Positions 47,210 to 57,700 of a DNA stretch of 64,000 nt are shown piece after piece. The notes below the pieces were generated by a model, which saw only the letters and a program-made list of their open reading frames with translations, had not been told where the DNA came from and searched no databases. A program made the translations under genes and the position numbers. This DNA is from Owenweeksia sp965214115 (GTDB lineage: Bacteria > Bacteroidota > Bacteroidia > Flavobacteriales > Schleiferiaceae), in assembly GCA_965214115.1 (NCBI GenBank), contig CBDCAU010000002.1, positions 62,001-126,000 of the forward strand. Direction: 5' to 3'. Numbering within the stretch: the first letter of the stretch is position 1; each line of letters begins with the position of its first letter.

Positions 47210-48075
47210 ACCTCTTCATGGTAAGAATCGGCGTTGTGGAAGACTTCGATTTGGTCTTCATCAATGGTGTACTTATCATTCGAGGCCAAAATATGAACGG
47301 TGAGGTTGGCCAGCGAAATCGGCATATCTTTTTTCAAATCAAAACAGCGGTTGTAGGCAAAATCGCTGCCGTCGAACAGAATCACCATCCCCGTGCCGAT
47401 GACTTGGCACACGTTGCCCTCCCTAATCAGCATCCCCGTGTCTTCGCCCAAGCCAATCCCCAGCTTTTCGGGGTGGAGCGACACGGCCTCGGCCAAACGG
47501 CCAAAACGGCCGCGCTGGATAAAATGCGAATCAAATATTACATCGGGCATCAAGCCGAGTCCCTTCCCCATTCTTAGCCCGCCTCTTTTGAGCGTTTTGT
47601 GGTGCTTGCCGCCGGCTATCATTTCGTGGGACATCATCATCGCACCAGCGCTGGTGCCCGCTATCATAAAGTTTTCGTTGCGGTAGCGCTCACCTAAAAT
47701 CTCGCAAAACTCAGTATCTTTAAAAAAGCGGCTAATCCGACTTTGGTCGCCGCCGGAAAACATAATGCCGTCGGTCTCGCGCAATCGTTTTAAAAATTCG
47801 GGTTGTTCCGCATCTTCACGGCTGCGGATATCCATAATACCAATATTTTCCGCGCCCAGTGCCGAAAAAGCCTTCTTATAATTTTCCCCAACTTCTATTG
47901 GGATTTTGGAAGCACTGGTCACCACCTCCAGCCGCGCTTGCTCGCCGCCGCAATGGTGCAGCACCCGCCGCAGAATAGGCTCGCCTTCGCCAAATCGAGG
48001 TTGGTATCGCTCATCTCTTTTGAAAACTTTTGTCTCATTGCCGCCAATGGCAATCAGTACTCCTTTTGGTCTCAT
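47203..48075 (-). CDS. cphB: Cyanophycinase
   Basis: Serine peptidase of family S51 that cuts cyanophycin to beta-Asp-Arg dipeptides. The 290 residues show GVLIAIGGNETKVF, DGIMFSGGDQSRISRFF, the nucleophile motif AGTSAGAMMMSHEMI, and DSHFIQRGRFGRLAEAV with GIGLGEDTGMLI. No signal peptide, so it is the intracellular form. It is divergent from the first cphA gene, 115 bases away. Confidence 0.95.
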   Translation of the reverse strand: MRPKGVLIAIGGNETKVFKRDERYQPRFGEGEPILRRVLHHCGGEQARLEVVTSASKIPIEVGENYKKAFSALGAENIGIMDIRSREDAEQPEFLKRLRETDGIMFSGGDQSRISRFFKDTEFCEILGERYRNENFMIAGTSAGAMMMSHEMIAGGKHHKTLKRGGLRMGKGLGLMPDVIFDSHFIQRGRFGRLAEAVSLHPEKLGIGLGEDTGMLIREGNVCQVIGTGMVILFDGSDFAYNRCFDLKKDMPISLANLTVHILASNDKYTIDEDQIEVFHNADSYHEEVQ

Positions 48076-48190
48076 AAAATTTTAAAAAATTAGAATAGGT
48101 AATATTTTAATTGAACTCTTTTCGTGCTTTTTCAGTTAAATGTAAAATTATCCCCTCTGCCCTATGGATTTCTAAGAAACTCATCATTCT

Positions 48191-50878
48191 ATGAAAATTT
48201 TACGAACAACTGCCACCAACGGCCCAAACTATTGGTCGCGCCAGCATCATCGTCTGATAATTATGCAGGTGGGTAACGAAAATTTGCCCGCAAAGCAAAC
48301 CCGCGAAATAAAGGGTTTTGACGCCCGCCTCCGCAAATTATTTTCAGGATTGAAAGACCACCCCAGTTTTTCGGGCGAACAAAGCGGGTTTTTTGACGAA
48401 ATGGAATTAGGGGTTCCGTTGAGCGCGGTGGTGGAGCGGGTCGCCATTGAATTGCAGCGAATGGCCGGAATCAAGGTCGGTTTAGGTTTTTTGGTTGATT
48501 ATAAAAATGAGAAAAATCCGCCCATTGTATTTGAATATCAAGATGAAGAAACGGGGAGGTTGGTGGCGGAAACGGCATTGAAAATAGTGGAAGATGTGGC
48601 GAAACGAAAAAGAGTTGCATTAAAAACACATTTAAAAACCATCCGATCTTCAGCGGAATATAACGAGACTGGCCCCAGCACCGCTTCCATTTTGGCCGAG
48701 GCCAAACGGCGCGGCATTCCTTTTATAAAGTTAGAAAGTAACTCTTCCTACCAACTCGGCCACGGCATCCATCAGCAAAAAATCGAGGCCACGCTGGCAT
48801 CCACCACCTCGAGTTTGGCGGTGGAAAAAGCGGACGACAAAGAAATCTGCAAAGACCTTTTGCAATCAATGGCCATTCCCGTGGCGGCGGGCGAGACGGC
48901 CTACCGCAAAGATTCTTTTTTGGAGGCGGTAAAAAGGTTGGGATTTCCCTTGGTGGTAAAACCCGTTTTGGGCAACCACGGACGCGGCATCACCACGAAA
49001 ATCCAAACGGAAAAAGAGGCGCTGAAAGCGTTTGCCAAAGCCCAAAAAATTGCGGAGGACGTCATCGTGGAACGCCACGTTTTCGGTAGCGATTTCCGCC
49101 TTTTGGTTATCAATTATCAAATGGTGGCCGCCGCGCGGCGCACCCCGCCGCAAGTGATGGGCGACGGAATTTGCACCATCAAAACGTTGGTGGAAAAAAT
49201 CAATCGGCAACCGGAAAGAGGCATCGGCCACGACAAAGCGCTGACCCAAATCGAACTGGGAAAAACCGCCCAAGCCATCTTAAAGAAAAAAGGATTTTCC
49301 ACAAAAACCATTCTGCCGAAAGGCGAAATTTTGCGCCTGCATTACGCTGCCAATCTGAGCGCGGGCGGCACGGCGGAAAACGTAACTGAAACCGTTTGTC
49401 CCGAAATCAAAAAAATGGCTGAACGGCTGGCCAAAGTAATGGGGCTGGACGTTTGCGGCATTGATATAATGGCGAAAACTTTAGAAAAGCCATTGAAAAA
49501 AACGGGCGGCGTGGTGTTGGAAGTAAACGCCGCCCCAGGCTTCCGGATGCACCTTTCGCCTTCTTCGGGAGAACCGATAAACGTGGCCGCGCCAATGCTG
49601 GAAATGCTTTTCCCGAAAGGGCAAACCGGGCGCATTCCCATCGTAGCGGTTACGGGCACCAACGGAAAAACCACCACCACGCGCCTGATTTCGCACATTC
49701 TCAAAGAAGCGGGGCGCAAGGTGGGTTTCACGGCCACGGAAGGCATTTATATAGATGGGCAACTGATGATGGAAGGCGACTGCACCGGCCCGAAAAGCAC
49801 GGAATTTATTTTGAAAGACCCCACCGTGGACACGGCCGTTTTGGAGTGCGCACGCGGCGGGATGCTGCGCGCCGGTTTGGCTTTTGACCATTGCGATGTG
49901 GCGGTGGTCACCAATGTGGCGTCCGACCATTTGGGACTGAACGGGATTGATACATTGGAAAAAATGGCGCGGGTGAAAAGCGTGGTGCCGCAAAGTGCGC
50001 AAGCGGGCGGGTTCGCGGTTTTGAACGCGGACGACGATTTGGTTTATGAAATGCGCCACGATTTGAAGGCCAAGGCGGTGCTTTTTTCGATGTATTCGGA
50101 CAACGAGAGAATCCAATCGCACCACCAAAACGGCGGGCTATGCGTGGTGCAGGAAGAAGGATACATCGCCATTTTGGACAATGAAAACACTTATGTGATT
50201 GATCACGCGGCGCACATTCCGCTGACGTTTGGCGGCAAGGCCAAGTTTATGGTGGCCAATGTTTTAGCTGCCGTGGCCGCCGCTTATTGCCAGCAGATTG
50301 CCTTGGCGGACATCCGCCGCGCGCTGGGCAGTTTTGTCCCATCGCCCGAGCACACGCCGGGCCGGATGAACCTTTTCAAATTCCCCCATTTCGACGTATT
50401 GGTAGATTACGCCCACAATCCGGCGGGTTTTGTGGCGGTGCAGGATTTCTTAGAACGTTCTTCTTATTCACATAAAACCGGAATTGTGGCGGCTATGGGC
50501 GACCGCCGCCACGAGGACAGTCGGGAAGTGGGCCGGTTGGCGGCCGAAATGTTCGACACGGTAATCATCCGCGAAGACGCCGACCTGCGCGGCAAACCCG
50601 CTGGGCTGACCACGCAATTGGTGAGTGACGGCATCGAGCAATCAGCGAAAAATCCCGCAGTACTGGCCTTGGCCGATGAAGAAGAAGCCGTGCGGTTTGC
50701 GATTTCCAAAGCCCGATCCGGCTCGCTCGTTTTGTGCTGCACGGAAACGATTTCCAAGACATTGGCCGTGGTAAAAGATGAATTGGCCAAGGCCCTGCGG
50801 AAAGAATCCGGCGCCGGCTTCCAAAGCAGAAATACCAAAACTGCCACCGCTCTTCAAGAGCAGCTTTCCGCCCGATAG
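48191..50878 (+). CDS. cphA: Cyanophycin synthetase paralogue (CphA')
   Basis: An 895-residue CphA-family ligase. Domains: N domain (1-~190), ATP-grasp (~205-470; GFPLVVKPVLGNHGRGITTK, VLEVNAAPGFRMHLSP) and Mur ligase (~480-870; VTGTNGKTTTTRLISH with the P-loop near residue 486, ECARGGMLRAGLAFDHCDV, VDYAHNPAGF). Both synthetic centres look intact. The N domain differs from its neighbour: the HxxEH-like site is Ala79-Val-Val-Glu82-Arg83. Tandem cphA'/cphA pairs are known in non-cyanobacteria. It could make polymer only with its partner, or act on other primers; that is inference. Confidence 0.93.
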   Translation: MKILRTTATNGPNYWSRQHHRLIIMQVGNENLPAKQTREIKGFDARLRKLFSGLKDHPSFSGEQSGFFDEMELGVPLSAVVERVAIELQRMAGIKVGLGFLVDYKNEKNPPIVFEYQDEETGRLVAETALKIVEDVAKRKRVALKTHLKTIRSSAEYNETGPSTASILAEAKRRGIPFIKLESNSSYQLGHGIHQQKIEATLASTTSSLAVEKADDKEICKDLLQSMAIPVAAGETAYRKDSFLEAVKRLGFPLVVKPVLGNHGRGITTKIQTEKEALKAFAKAQKIAEDVIVERHVFGSDFRLLVINYQMVAAARRTPPQVMGDGICTIKTLVEKINRQPERGIGHDKALTQIELGKTAQAILKKKGFSTKTILPKGEILRLHYAANLSAGGTAENVTETVCPEIKKMAERLAKVMGLDVCGIDIMAKTLEKPLKKTGGVVLEVNAAPGFRMHLSPSSGEPINVAAPMLEMLFPKGQTGRIPIVAVTGTNGKTTTTRLISHILKEAGRKVGFTATEGIYIDGQLMMEGDCTGPKSTEFILKDPTVDTAVLECARGGMLRAGLAFDHCDVAVVTNVASDHLGLNGIDTLEKMARVKSVVPQSAQAGGFAVLNADDDLVYEMRHDLKAKAVLFSMYSDNERIQSHHQNGGLCVVQEEGYIAILDNENTYVIDHAAHIPLTFGGKAKFMVANVLAAVAAAYCQQIALADIRRALGSFVPSPEHTPGRMNLFKFPHFDVLVDYAHNPAGFVAVQDFLERSSYSHKTGIVAAMGDRRHEDSREVGRLAAEMFDTVIIREDADLRGKPAGLTTQLVSDGIEQSAKNPAVLALADEEEAVRFAISKARSGSLVLCCTETISKTLAVVKDELAKALRKESGAGFQSRNTKTATALQEQLSAR

Positions 50879-50987
50879 GCTCTTGTTCGCCGCGTCTATT
50901 TTTAAGCCCAAACGATGAACCATCTTTTTTTCAGGTGAGAGTTTTTACGGTGGAGAAATTTGGTTTGAACCTACGCTCGTAGTGGAA

Positions 50988-51021
50988 ATGGGCGAGCTAT
51001 TAAACTGACATATTCGCCCAT
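50988..51021 (+). promoter_or_regulatory. Stem-loop between cphA paralogues
   Basis: ATGGGCGA (50988-50995) pairs with TCGCCCAT (51014-51021) across 18 bases. There is no T run, so it is more likely a processing or regulatory hairpin than a terminator. The 267-base gap otherwise shows nothing clear. Confidence 0.4.
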
Positions 51022-51145
51022 CAAAATTTACATTCCGTTCCGCTGGATTAGAACCAAGGCCGGACAATCTTTTTTGCTTTCGGAAAATCCACTACTTTTC
51101 CGCTTATTTTCACGCCTTTATTTTATAAAAAATCTTCGCTTCCGT

Positions 51146-53800
51146 ATGAAAATCAGAGAAATCAATGCAATGCGCGGCCCCAATGCTTGGTCCATCCGTC
51201 GCCACAAGCTCATCGTGATGGTACTGGACTTGGAAGAACTGGAAGCGCGCCCCACCCACAAGATTGACGGGTTTTTGGAAAGGTTGAAAGAAAAATTTCC
51301 CACGATGTACGAACACCGCTGTTCGGAAGATGGGCCCGGCGGGTTTTTCCACCGCGTGGAAGTGGGCACTTGGATGGGCCACGTCATCGAGCATATTGCC
51401 TTGGAAATCCAAACCTTGGCGGGGATGGACGTGGGTTTTGGCCGCACCCGGACGTATGGCGAGCCGGGGGTTTACAACGTGGTTTTCGCCTATATGGAAG
51501 AGCGGGTTGGGCGCTTTGCGGCGGAATCGGCGGTGAAAATCGCGCAGGCACTGGTGGATGACAAGGAGTATGATTTGGAATCCGACATTCAAGAAATGCG
51601 CGAAATCCGCCAGTCGGAGCGGCTGGGGCCAAGCACGGGCAGCATCATCGAAGAGGCGGAAAAGCGCAACATCCCGTGGATTCGTTTGAATCAATATTCG
51701 CTGTGCCAGTTGGGTTACGGCGCCAACCAAAAGCGTATCCAAGCTACCGTGAGCAGCACCACCAGCAACATTGCGGTGGAAATAGCCTGCGACAAGGAAG
51801 ACACCAAATATCTGTTGGAAAAAGCGGAAGTGCCCATCCCGAAAGGCGAAATCATCCAATCAGAAGAAGAACTGAAACAGGCGGTGCGCTACGTGGGTTA
51901 TCCCTTCGTAATCAAGCCGATAGACGGAAACCACGGCCGTGGCATCACGGTGAACATCCAAAATTGGGAGGATGCCGTGGAGGCTTTCATCGCCGCCAAG
52001 GAAGTGTCCCGTTCCATCATCATAGAAAAATACATCACCGGCGACGACTACCGCCTTTTGGTGATTGATTACAAACTGGTGGCCGCCGCCAAACGTACCC
52101 CCGCTGGGGTATTGGGCGATGGGAAGCACACCGTGCAAGAACTCATCAACAAAACCAACAGCGACCCGCGCCGAGGCTACGGCCACGAAAATGTCCTCAC
52201 GGAAATCACCGTCAACAAAATGACGATGGACATTTTGGAAGACCAAAACCTGAATTTGGATTCCGTGATTCCCGAAGGCGAATGGCTCAATCTAAAAAAC
52301 ACCGCCAATCTGAGCACCGGCGGCACTTCGGAGGACGTGACCGACATCGTGCACTCTTACAATATTTTTATGGCCGAACGCATTGCGCGCATCATCGGAC
52401 TGGACATTTGCGGGATTGACGTGATGACCACCGACATCAGCCAGCCGCTGCCCAATACCGGCGGCGCGGTGCTGGAAGTGAACGCCGGCCCCGGCTTCCG
52501 GATGCACCTCGCCCCTGCCTTGGGACTGCCGCGCAACGTGGCCGGCCACGTCATTGATATGATGTATCCCGCTGGGGCGGAGAGCCGCATCCCCATCGTG
52601 GCCATTACGGGGACCAACGGCAAAACGACCACCACGCGGCTCATTTCTCATATTATGCGATTGAAAGGCCATAAAGTGGGCTATACCACCACGGACGGGG
52701 TGTACATCCAAAACCGCCTGATGATGCAGGGCGACTGCACCGGCCCCACCAGCGCGGAGTTTGTTCTGAAAGACCCCACCGTGAATTTTGCCGTGCTGGA
52801 ATGCGCGCGGGGCGGGCTTTTGCGGGCGGGCCTCGGTTTTCACCATTGTGATATTGGGATCGTGACCAACGTGGCGCCCGACCATTTGGGATTGAAAGGC
52901 ATCCACACGATTGAGCAACTGGCGCAGGTAAAAGGGGTGATTCCCGAAACGGTGCGCAAGGACGGCTACGCCATTTTGAACGCCGACGATGATCACGTTT
53001 TTGCGATGCGGAAAGGCTTGGAATCCAACGTTGCTCTCTTTTCGATGGACGAAGAAAACCCGCGGATGAAACGCCACGCGCAAGACGGCGGGATGGCGGC
53101 GGTGTACGAAAACGGTTACATTACCATCTGCAAGGGCGAGTGGAAAATGCGCGTGATCAAAGCCATCAACGTGCCGCTGACCTTGGGCGGCAAGGCGGTT
53201 TTTATGATTCAAAACGTGCTGCCCGCCGCGCTCACGGCCTATCTGCGCGGCGTTCCTTTGGAAGACTTACGCGTGGCCTTGGAATCGTTCATCCCTTCAC
53301 CAGCGCAGACGCCGGGCCGCTTGAATATGTTCGAATTTATGAATTTCAAGGTGCTGCTGGACTACGCCCACAACGCGGCGGGGCTGCGCGCCCTCCAGAA
53401 TATGTTGGCGCGGATGGACGAACATCCCAAGGTGGGCATCATCGCCGGCATCGGCGACCGCCGCGACGAGGACAACATCGAAATGGGGAAAATCGCCGCC
53501 GAAATGTTCGACGAAATCATCATCCGGCAGGACAAGACGTTGCGCGGGCAAACCGCGGAAGCGCTCCATAAATTGCTACGCACCGGCATCGACCAAGTGG
53601 ATAAAAACAAGAAAACAACCATTTTCGATGGAGAGAAACAGGCCATCGACTTTGCCATCCAAAACGCCCAAAAAGGCGCCCTCATCGTGATGTGCACGGA
53701 CGTGATTCCCGATGCGCTGAACCAAGTGAAAAGCTACCAAGAAGAAGAGGCGAAACGGCATTATGAATTTGATAGAGAGGCGGATATTCCGAATTTGTGA
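51146..53800 (+). CDS. cphA: Cyanophycin synthetase
   Basis: An 884-residue CphA that builds cyanophycin by adding Asp (ATP-grasp) and Arg (Mur-ligase-like domain) in turn. N domain: MRGPNAWSIRRHKLIVMVLD, GGFFHRVEVGTWMGHVIEHI with His79, Glu82 and His83 in an HxxEH pattern. ATP-grasp: FVIKPIDGNHGRGITV and LEVNAGPGFRMHLAP. Mur domain: AITGTNGKTTTTRLISH (P-loop near residue 487), DYAHNAAGL. ATG 51146 gives the normal N-terminus; an in-frame start at 51074 adds 24 atypical residues. It is codirectional with the paralogue. Confidence 0.96.
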   Translation: MKIREINAMRGPNAWSIRRHKLIVMVLDLEELEARPTHKIDGFLERLKEKFPTMYEHRCSEDGPGGFFHRVEVGTWMGHVIEHIALEIQTLAGMDVGFGRTRTYGEPGVYNVVFAYMEERVGRFAAESAVKIAQALVDDKEYDLESDIQEMREIRQSERLGPSTGSIIEEAEKRNIPWIRLNQYSLCQLGYGANQKRIQATVSSTTSNIAVEIACDKEDTKYLLEKAEVPIPKGEIIQSEEELKQAVRYVGYPFVIKPIDGNHGRGITVNIQNWEDAVEAFIAAKEVSRSIIIEKYITGDDYRLLVIDYKLVAAAKRTPAGVLGDGKHTVQELINKTNSDPRRGYGHENVLTEITVNKMTMDILEDQNLNLDSVIPEGEWLNLKNTANLSTGGTSEDVTDIVHSYNIFMAERIARIIGLDICGIDVMTTDISQPLPNTGGAVLEVNAGPGFRMHLAPALGLPRNVAGHVIDMMYPAGAESRIPIVAITGTNGKTTTTRLISHIMRLKGHKVGYTTTDGVYIQNRLMMQGDCTGPTSAEFVLKDPTVNFAVLECARGGLLRAGLGFHHCDIGIVTNVAPDHLGLKGIHTIEQLAQVKGVIPETVRKDGYAILNADDDHVFAMRKGLESNVALFSMDEENPRMKRHAQDGGMAAVYENGYITICKGEWKMRVIKAINVPLTLGGKAVFMIQNVLPAALTAYLRGVPLEDLRVALESFIPSPAQTPGRLNMFEFMNFKVLLDYAHNAAGLRALQNMLARMDEHPKVGIIAGIGDRRDEDNIEMGKIAAEMFDEIIIRQDKTLRGQTAEALHKLLRTGIDQVDKNKKTTIFDGEKQAIDFAIQNAQKGALIVMCTDVIPDALNQVKSYQEEEAKRHYEFDREADIPNL

Positions 53801-53815
53801 ATATTTTCCATATAG

Positions 53816-53908
53816 TTCACCGAGGGGTTTCCACATAGTTTCAGATAGATATTTTTAGTCATATTACTATATGTTTCTATGTGAAAACCTCTTTATGGTC
53901 TCTGTGAA
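53816..53908. repeat. Long imperfect inverted repeat after cphA
   Basis: TTCAC-CGAGGGGTTTCCACATAG faces CTATGTGAAAACCTC and a later GTGAA, forming a stem of about 20 pairs with bulges around an AT-rich loop. It could serve as a terminator-like structure for cphA or be a small mobile relic. Confidence 0.55.
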
Positions 53909-53928
53909 GATTTTGAAAATTTTAAACG

Positions 53929-54048
53929 GAATTCTATGATAATGAAGATGCCAACGGTTCGGTGAAATTCCCGTTAGACAAAGAAATTCCTTATGATTTG
54001 ATGGGAAAAATCACGGAGTTTTGGGTAGGGGAACAGGAGGTGAAATAA
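53929..54048 (+). pseudogene. 3' fragment of a small gene
   Basis: With no start codon, the frame reads EFYDNEDANGSVKFPLDKEI and PYDLMGKITEFWVGEQEVK before TAA. The FPLDKEIPYDLMGKI pattern recalls the end of DUF1801-type small proteins. The 5' part is missing. Confidence 0.45.
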
Positions 54049-54075
54049 TTTCCCATAACAGTTAGTTTTGCAACT

Positions 54076-54285
54076 ATGGAAGTTTTGCTTAGGATAAAAG
54101 ATAACAAAGCCCAAGAATTTTTTGACTATATCAAAAATCTCCGCTACGTGGAAGTGATGGACGAACCCGAAACTCCCAAAGAAGAAGTTTTGCAGAGACT
54201 GCGCGACGCTTTGGAAGAGGTAAAAAAGATTGAACGCGGGGAGTTAAAGCCATTAACTTTTGAAGAAATGATGGATGAGCTTTGA
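54076..54285 (+). CDS. RelB-like antitoxin
   Basis: A 69-residue protein (MEVLLRIKDNKAQEFFDYIK, then EEVLQRLRDALEEVKKIERG) with the beta-strand/helix start and long helix common to small antitoxins of RelE-type toxins in Bacteroidota. The toxin gene overlaps its 3' end by 11 bases. Confidence 0.75.
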   Translation: MEVLLRIKDNKAQEFFDYIKNLRYVEVMDEPETPKEEVLQRLRDALEEVKKIERGELKPLTFEEMMDEL

Positions 54286-54610
54286 ATTTGAGCCCACCCG
54301 AACCTTTCTAAAAGAAGCTAAAAAGCTTTCTAAAAAGTTCAAATCATTCAAAAGCGATTTGTACGGGCTAAAAGACAGTTTGTCGGAGCGCCCGCGTCAA
54401 GGCGATTCGCTCGGGCAGAATTGCTATAAAGTCAGGATGGCCATTGCCTCCAAAGGAAAGGGAAAGCGCGGCGGGGCGCGGGTCATCACTCTTTTGAAGA
54501 TAGAAAAGGACAAAATTCACCTCTTAACGGTTTTCGACAAATCTGACCGAGAAAACATTACCGACAAGGAGTTGCAAGATTTGATTGAGCAAGCCTTGGG
54601 AGAAAAATGA
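54275..54610 (+). CDS. RelE/ParE-family toxin
   Basis: A 111-residue RelE-superfamily protein: FEFEPTRTFLKEAKKLSKKF, the LYGLKDSLSERPRQGDSLGQ loop, CYKVRMAIASKGKGKRGGAR and the final strands ITLLKIEKDKIHLLTVFDKS. This matches the addiction-module toxins with a KGKGKRGGAR basic strand. It probably cuts mRNA at ribosomes. Confidence 0.88.
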   Translation: MSFEFEPTRTFLKEAKKLSKKFKSFKSDLYGLKDSLSERPRQGDSLGQNCYKVRMAIASKGKGKRGGARVITLLKIEKDKIHLLTVFDKSDRENITDKELQDLIEQALGEK

Positions 54611-54747
54611 CGGCTCAATCCATCGAAATTCGCTCGCTTTCCTAAACCTTTCCACCCCTCCTCGACTTATCTTTTTTTATCCAAAAATCGGCGGCATACG
54701 CTTTGCTTTGCGCGGAAAACGATTGAAAAACTCCTCCCTGAAACCCC

Positions 54748-57700
54748 TTGAGCTCTCCCCAAAAAATTCTTAAAAAAATCGGCAAGTGGCTGGGTATTAT
54801 CCTTTTGGGAATTCTCGGCCTTTTGATTATTGTTGTTTTGCTGATTCGCACGGAATGGGCGCAAAATAAAATCGTGAATTACGCCACCGATTTTGTTTCT
54901 GACAAAACGGGCACGGTGGTGGAAATCGACCGGCTGTTTCTCACTTTTCGTGGCAACGTGCAATTGGAAGGCGTTTATTTGGAGGATTTAGAAAAAGATA
55001 CCTTGCTGTATTTCAATACCTTGGAAGCGGGCGTGGGCGTCCGTTCGCTGTTTGGCGATAAAATCAAAATCAGCCGCGTGGATTTGGACGGGCTGCGCGC
55101 CAACGTTTTTCAAAGCGCGGACAGCGTTTTCAATTTCCAGTTTTTGATTGACGCTTTTGCGCCCGCCGATACCGCCGCCGCGGCACCGCCCGCCGACACT
55201 TCCACTTCCCCGCCGCCCACCATCGAATTGGGGCCGGTGCATTTTACGGACTTCAAAATCAACTATTTAGATTCTCTTGGCGGGATGGACGCGCAAATAC
55301 GTTTGGGCAATTTGCAGCTCAGCACTGACAATCTGGACTTGGAAAAAATGCGGTTCGAGTTGGAGGATATTTTTTTGGAAAATACCTCCGCCAAGGTGGT
55401 GCAGTTTTTTCCGCCGCCGCCCTCGCCGGACACGGCCGAAGCCCCGCCCTTGCCTTTTTTGAGTTTCGATGGAATCGCTTTGCGCAATGTTTCCGCCGAA
55501 TATCTTTCATCGCCGGATGATTTGGAGGCGAGGATGACAATTGGGGATTTTTCGATTGGCAGTTCGGAATTGGATCTACCCCAGCAAATCATTGATATTG
55601 AAACGGTTAAACTTTTGGATAGCGATATTTATTTGAAAATGGCCGCTGCCCAGACCGACAAAACCGTTGAAAAAGCAGATTCGACAATAGACGGAAACGT
55701 ACAGGAAGTGGCCGAAAGCCCAGTACCTTTTGAATGGCCGAAATGGCGCGTGGCTGTTGGGCAAATTTTGTTACAAAATAATGATATTGCTTTTCATCAA
55801 AATTCGGAGACACCTCAACCCGATGTTTTTGATGCCAATCATATTGTGGTAAATAATTTAGTATTTGATGTTCAAGATATTTCTTTGGAAGAAAACCAAG
55901 CGAGTTTGGAATTGGCCGATTTTTCCTTTGCTGAGCGGAGCGGTTTTCGGTTGGAACAATTGGCATTTAATAGCAACGTGAATAATGAGGATTTCAACCT
56001 TGAAAATCTGAGGTTGAAAACAGGGAACAGCTTGTTGAACGCGCAAATCAGCGTGGGTTATCCGGACATCCAAAAACTGATGGACGATCCGCAAAGCAAT
56101 GCCAAGTTTGGGATTCTTTTTGGCGAAACTTCCCTTTCGGTAAAAGATGCTTTTTATTTCAACGATTCGCTGCGCTACGATACTTTGGTGCAAAAAATCG
56201 CTCCTTTTCCGATCGAAATCGCGGGCGGAATTTCCGGTTCAACGGATAAAATTTCCATCAAAAATCTAAAAATAGACGCTCTAAATTCTACGCGATTTGT
56301 GGCGGATGGAGGTATTGAAAATCCCTTGGATTCTTTAAAATTAAAGGTGAATTTTCCGCAGTTGGATTTGAAGACCGTGGCGGCGGATTTGGGGATTGTT
56401 TTGGATAGAAAAAATCCGCAGGAAAGTTTGCCCAAATATGTTTCATTAAAAACGGACATTCGCGGGAACGCGCAAAAACTGAACGCTAAAGTAGATGTGA
56501 ACACGCCGAATGGTTCGGCCACTTTGCGCGCGGCGGCCGAAAACATAATGACGAATCCCGCTTATCGCGGAAAGCTGGAACTGGATAAATTTGAAGTAGG
56601 GAAATTCGCGCAAAACCCCGAATTGCAACCCGTTTCGTTGACGCTGGATTTTGATGGTGCAGGCAAATCTTTAGAAGAAATTCGCTTGGACGCGCAGCTC
56701 GCTTTTCAGCAACTTATTTTTAGGGATTACAATTACGCCGGACTCGCTTTGGATGCCAAAATTCAAGACCAAAAGGCGGATGTGCAAATGGATTTCGCGG
56801 ATGAAAATTTGGAGTTTGTCTTAACGTTGAACGCGCTTTTGGATACCGCAAATACCGTGGCGGATTTGACTTTGGATTTGGAAGGCGCGGATTTGAAAGA
56901 CCTTCATTTTCAGGCCAATCCGATGAAAGTGGCTACTTTGCTAAATGCCCATTTCGAAGGAAACGCCGATGATTTCAAAACTCAGCTCACCCTAAAGAAA
57001 AACCTGCTTTTGCAGCGCGACGATGCCTATCGGTTGGACTCGATATTCATAGGCTTACAAAACCGCTTGGATACCGTGGATTTGCGCATCCATAGTGAAG
57101 TCATCAATGGGAAAATGACCGCCAACACTTCCTTGCAAACCTTGCTGGCAAGCCTACAATCGTATCAAAAAAAGATGATGAGCGGTGATACTTCCACGAC
57201 AGATACCACTTACAAAAATTTGGATATGAAGGCGGATTTCAAAGTTGCCAATTCGCCGCTGTTCACGCAGATATTTTTACCACAACTGACGCGGCTGGAC
57301 ACGGTGCGATTGGATATGGCCTTCCGTCCCAGCGAAGAAATTTTGCGGGTGGATTTGGACGCGCCGAACATCGTGTACGGCGGCACCACGGTGGACAGCC
57401 TCTACTTGGACATTGACGCGACGCGCTCGCGAACCGATGCGCACCTTGGCTTTGGCAACATCGCCAGCGGGCCGGTGGATATTTATCACACCGAGCTGGA
57501 CTTGGTGCTGGAAAGTGGCGATGGCACCGCCCAACTTTCCATCGAAGACGCGGGCGACAGCTTGGTGTTTTTTACTTCGGCGAGCATTTCCGAAAGTGGC
57601 GGGACGCGCATTATAAAAATTGATGATAAGAAACTGATCCTGAATAGCAACCCTTGGGAAATCCTGCCAAGTAATGAAATTCGATTGGAATCGGAACTTA

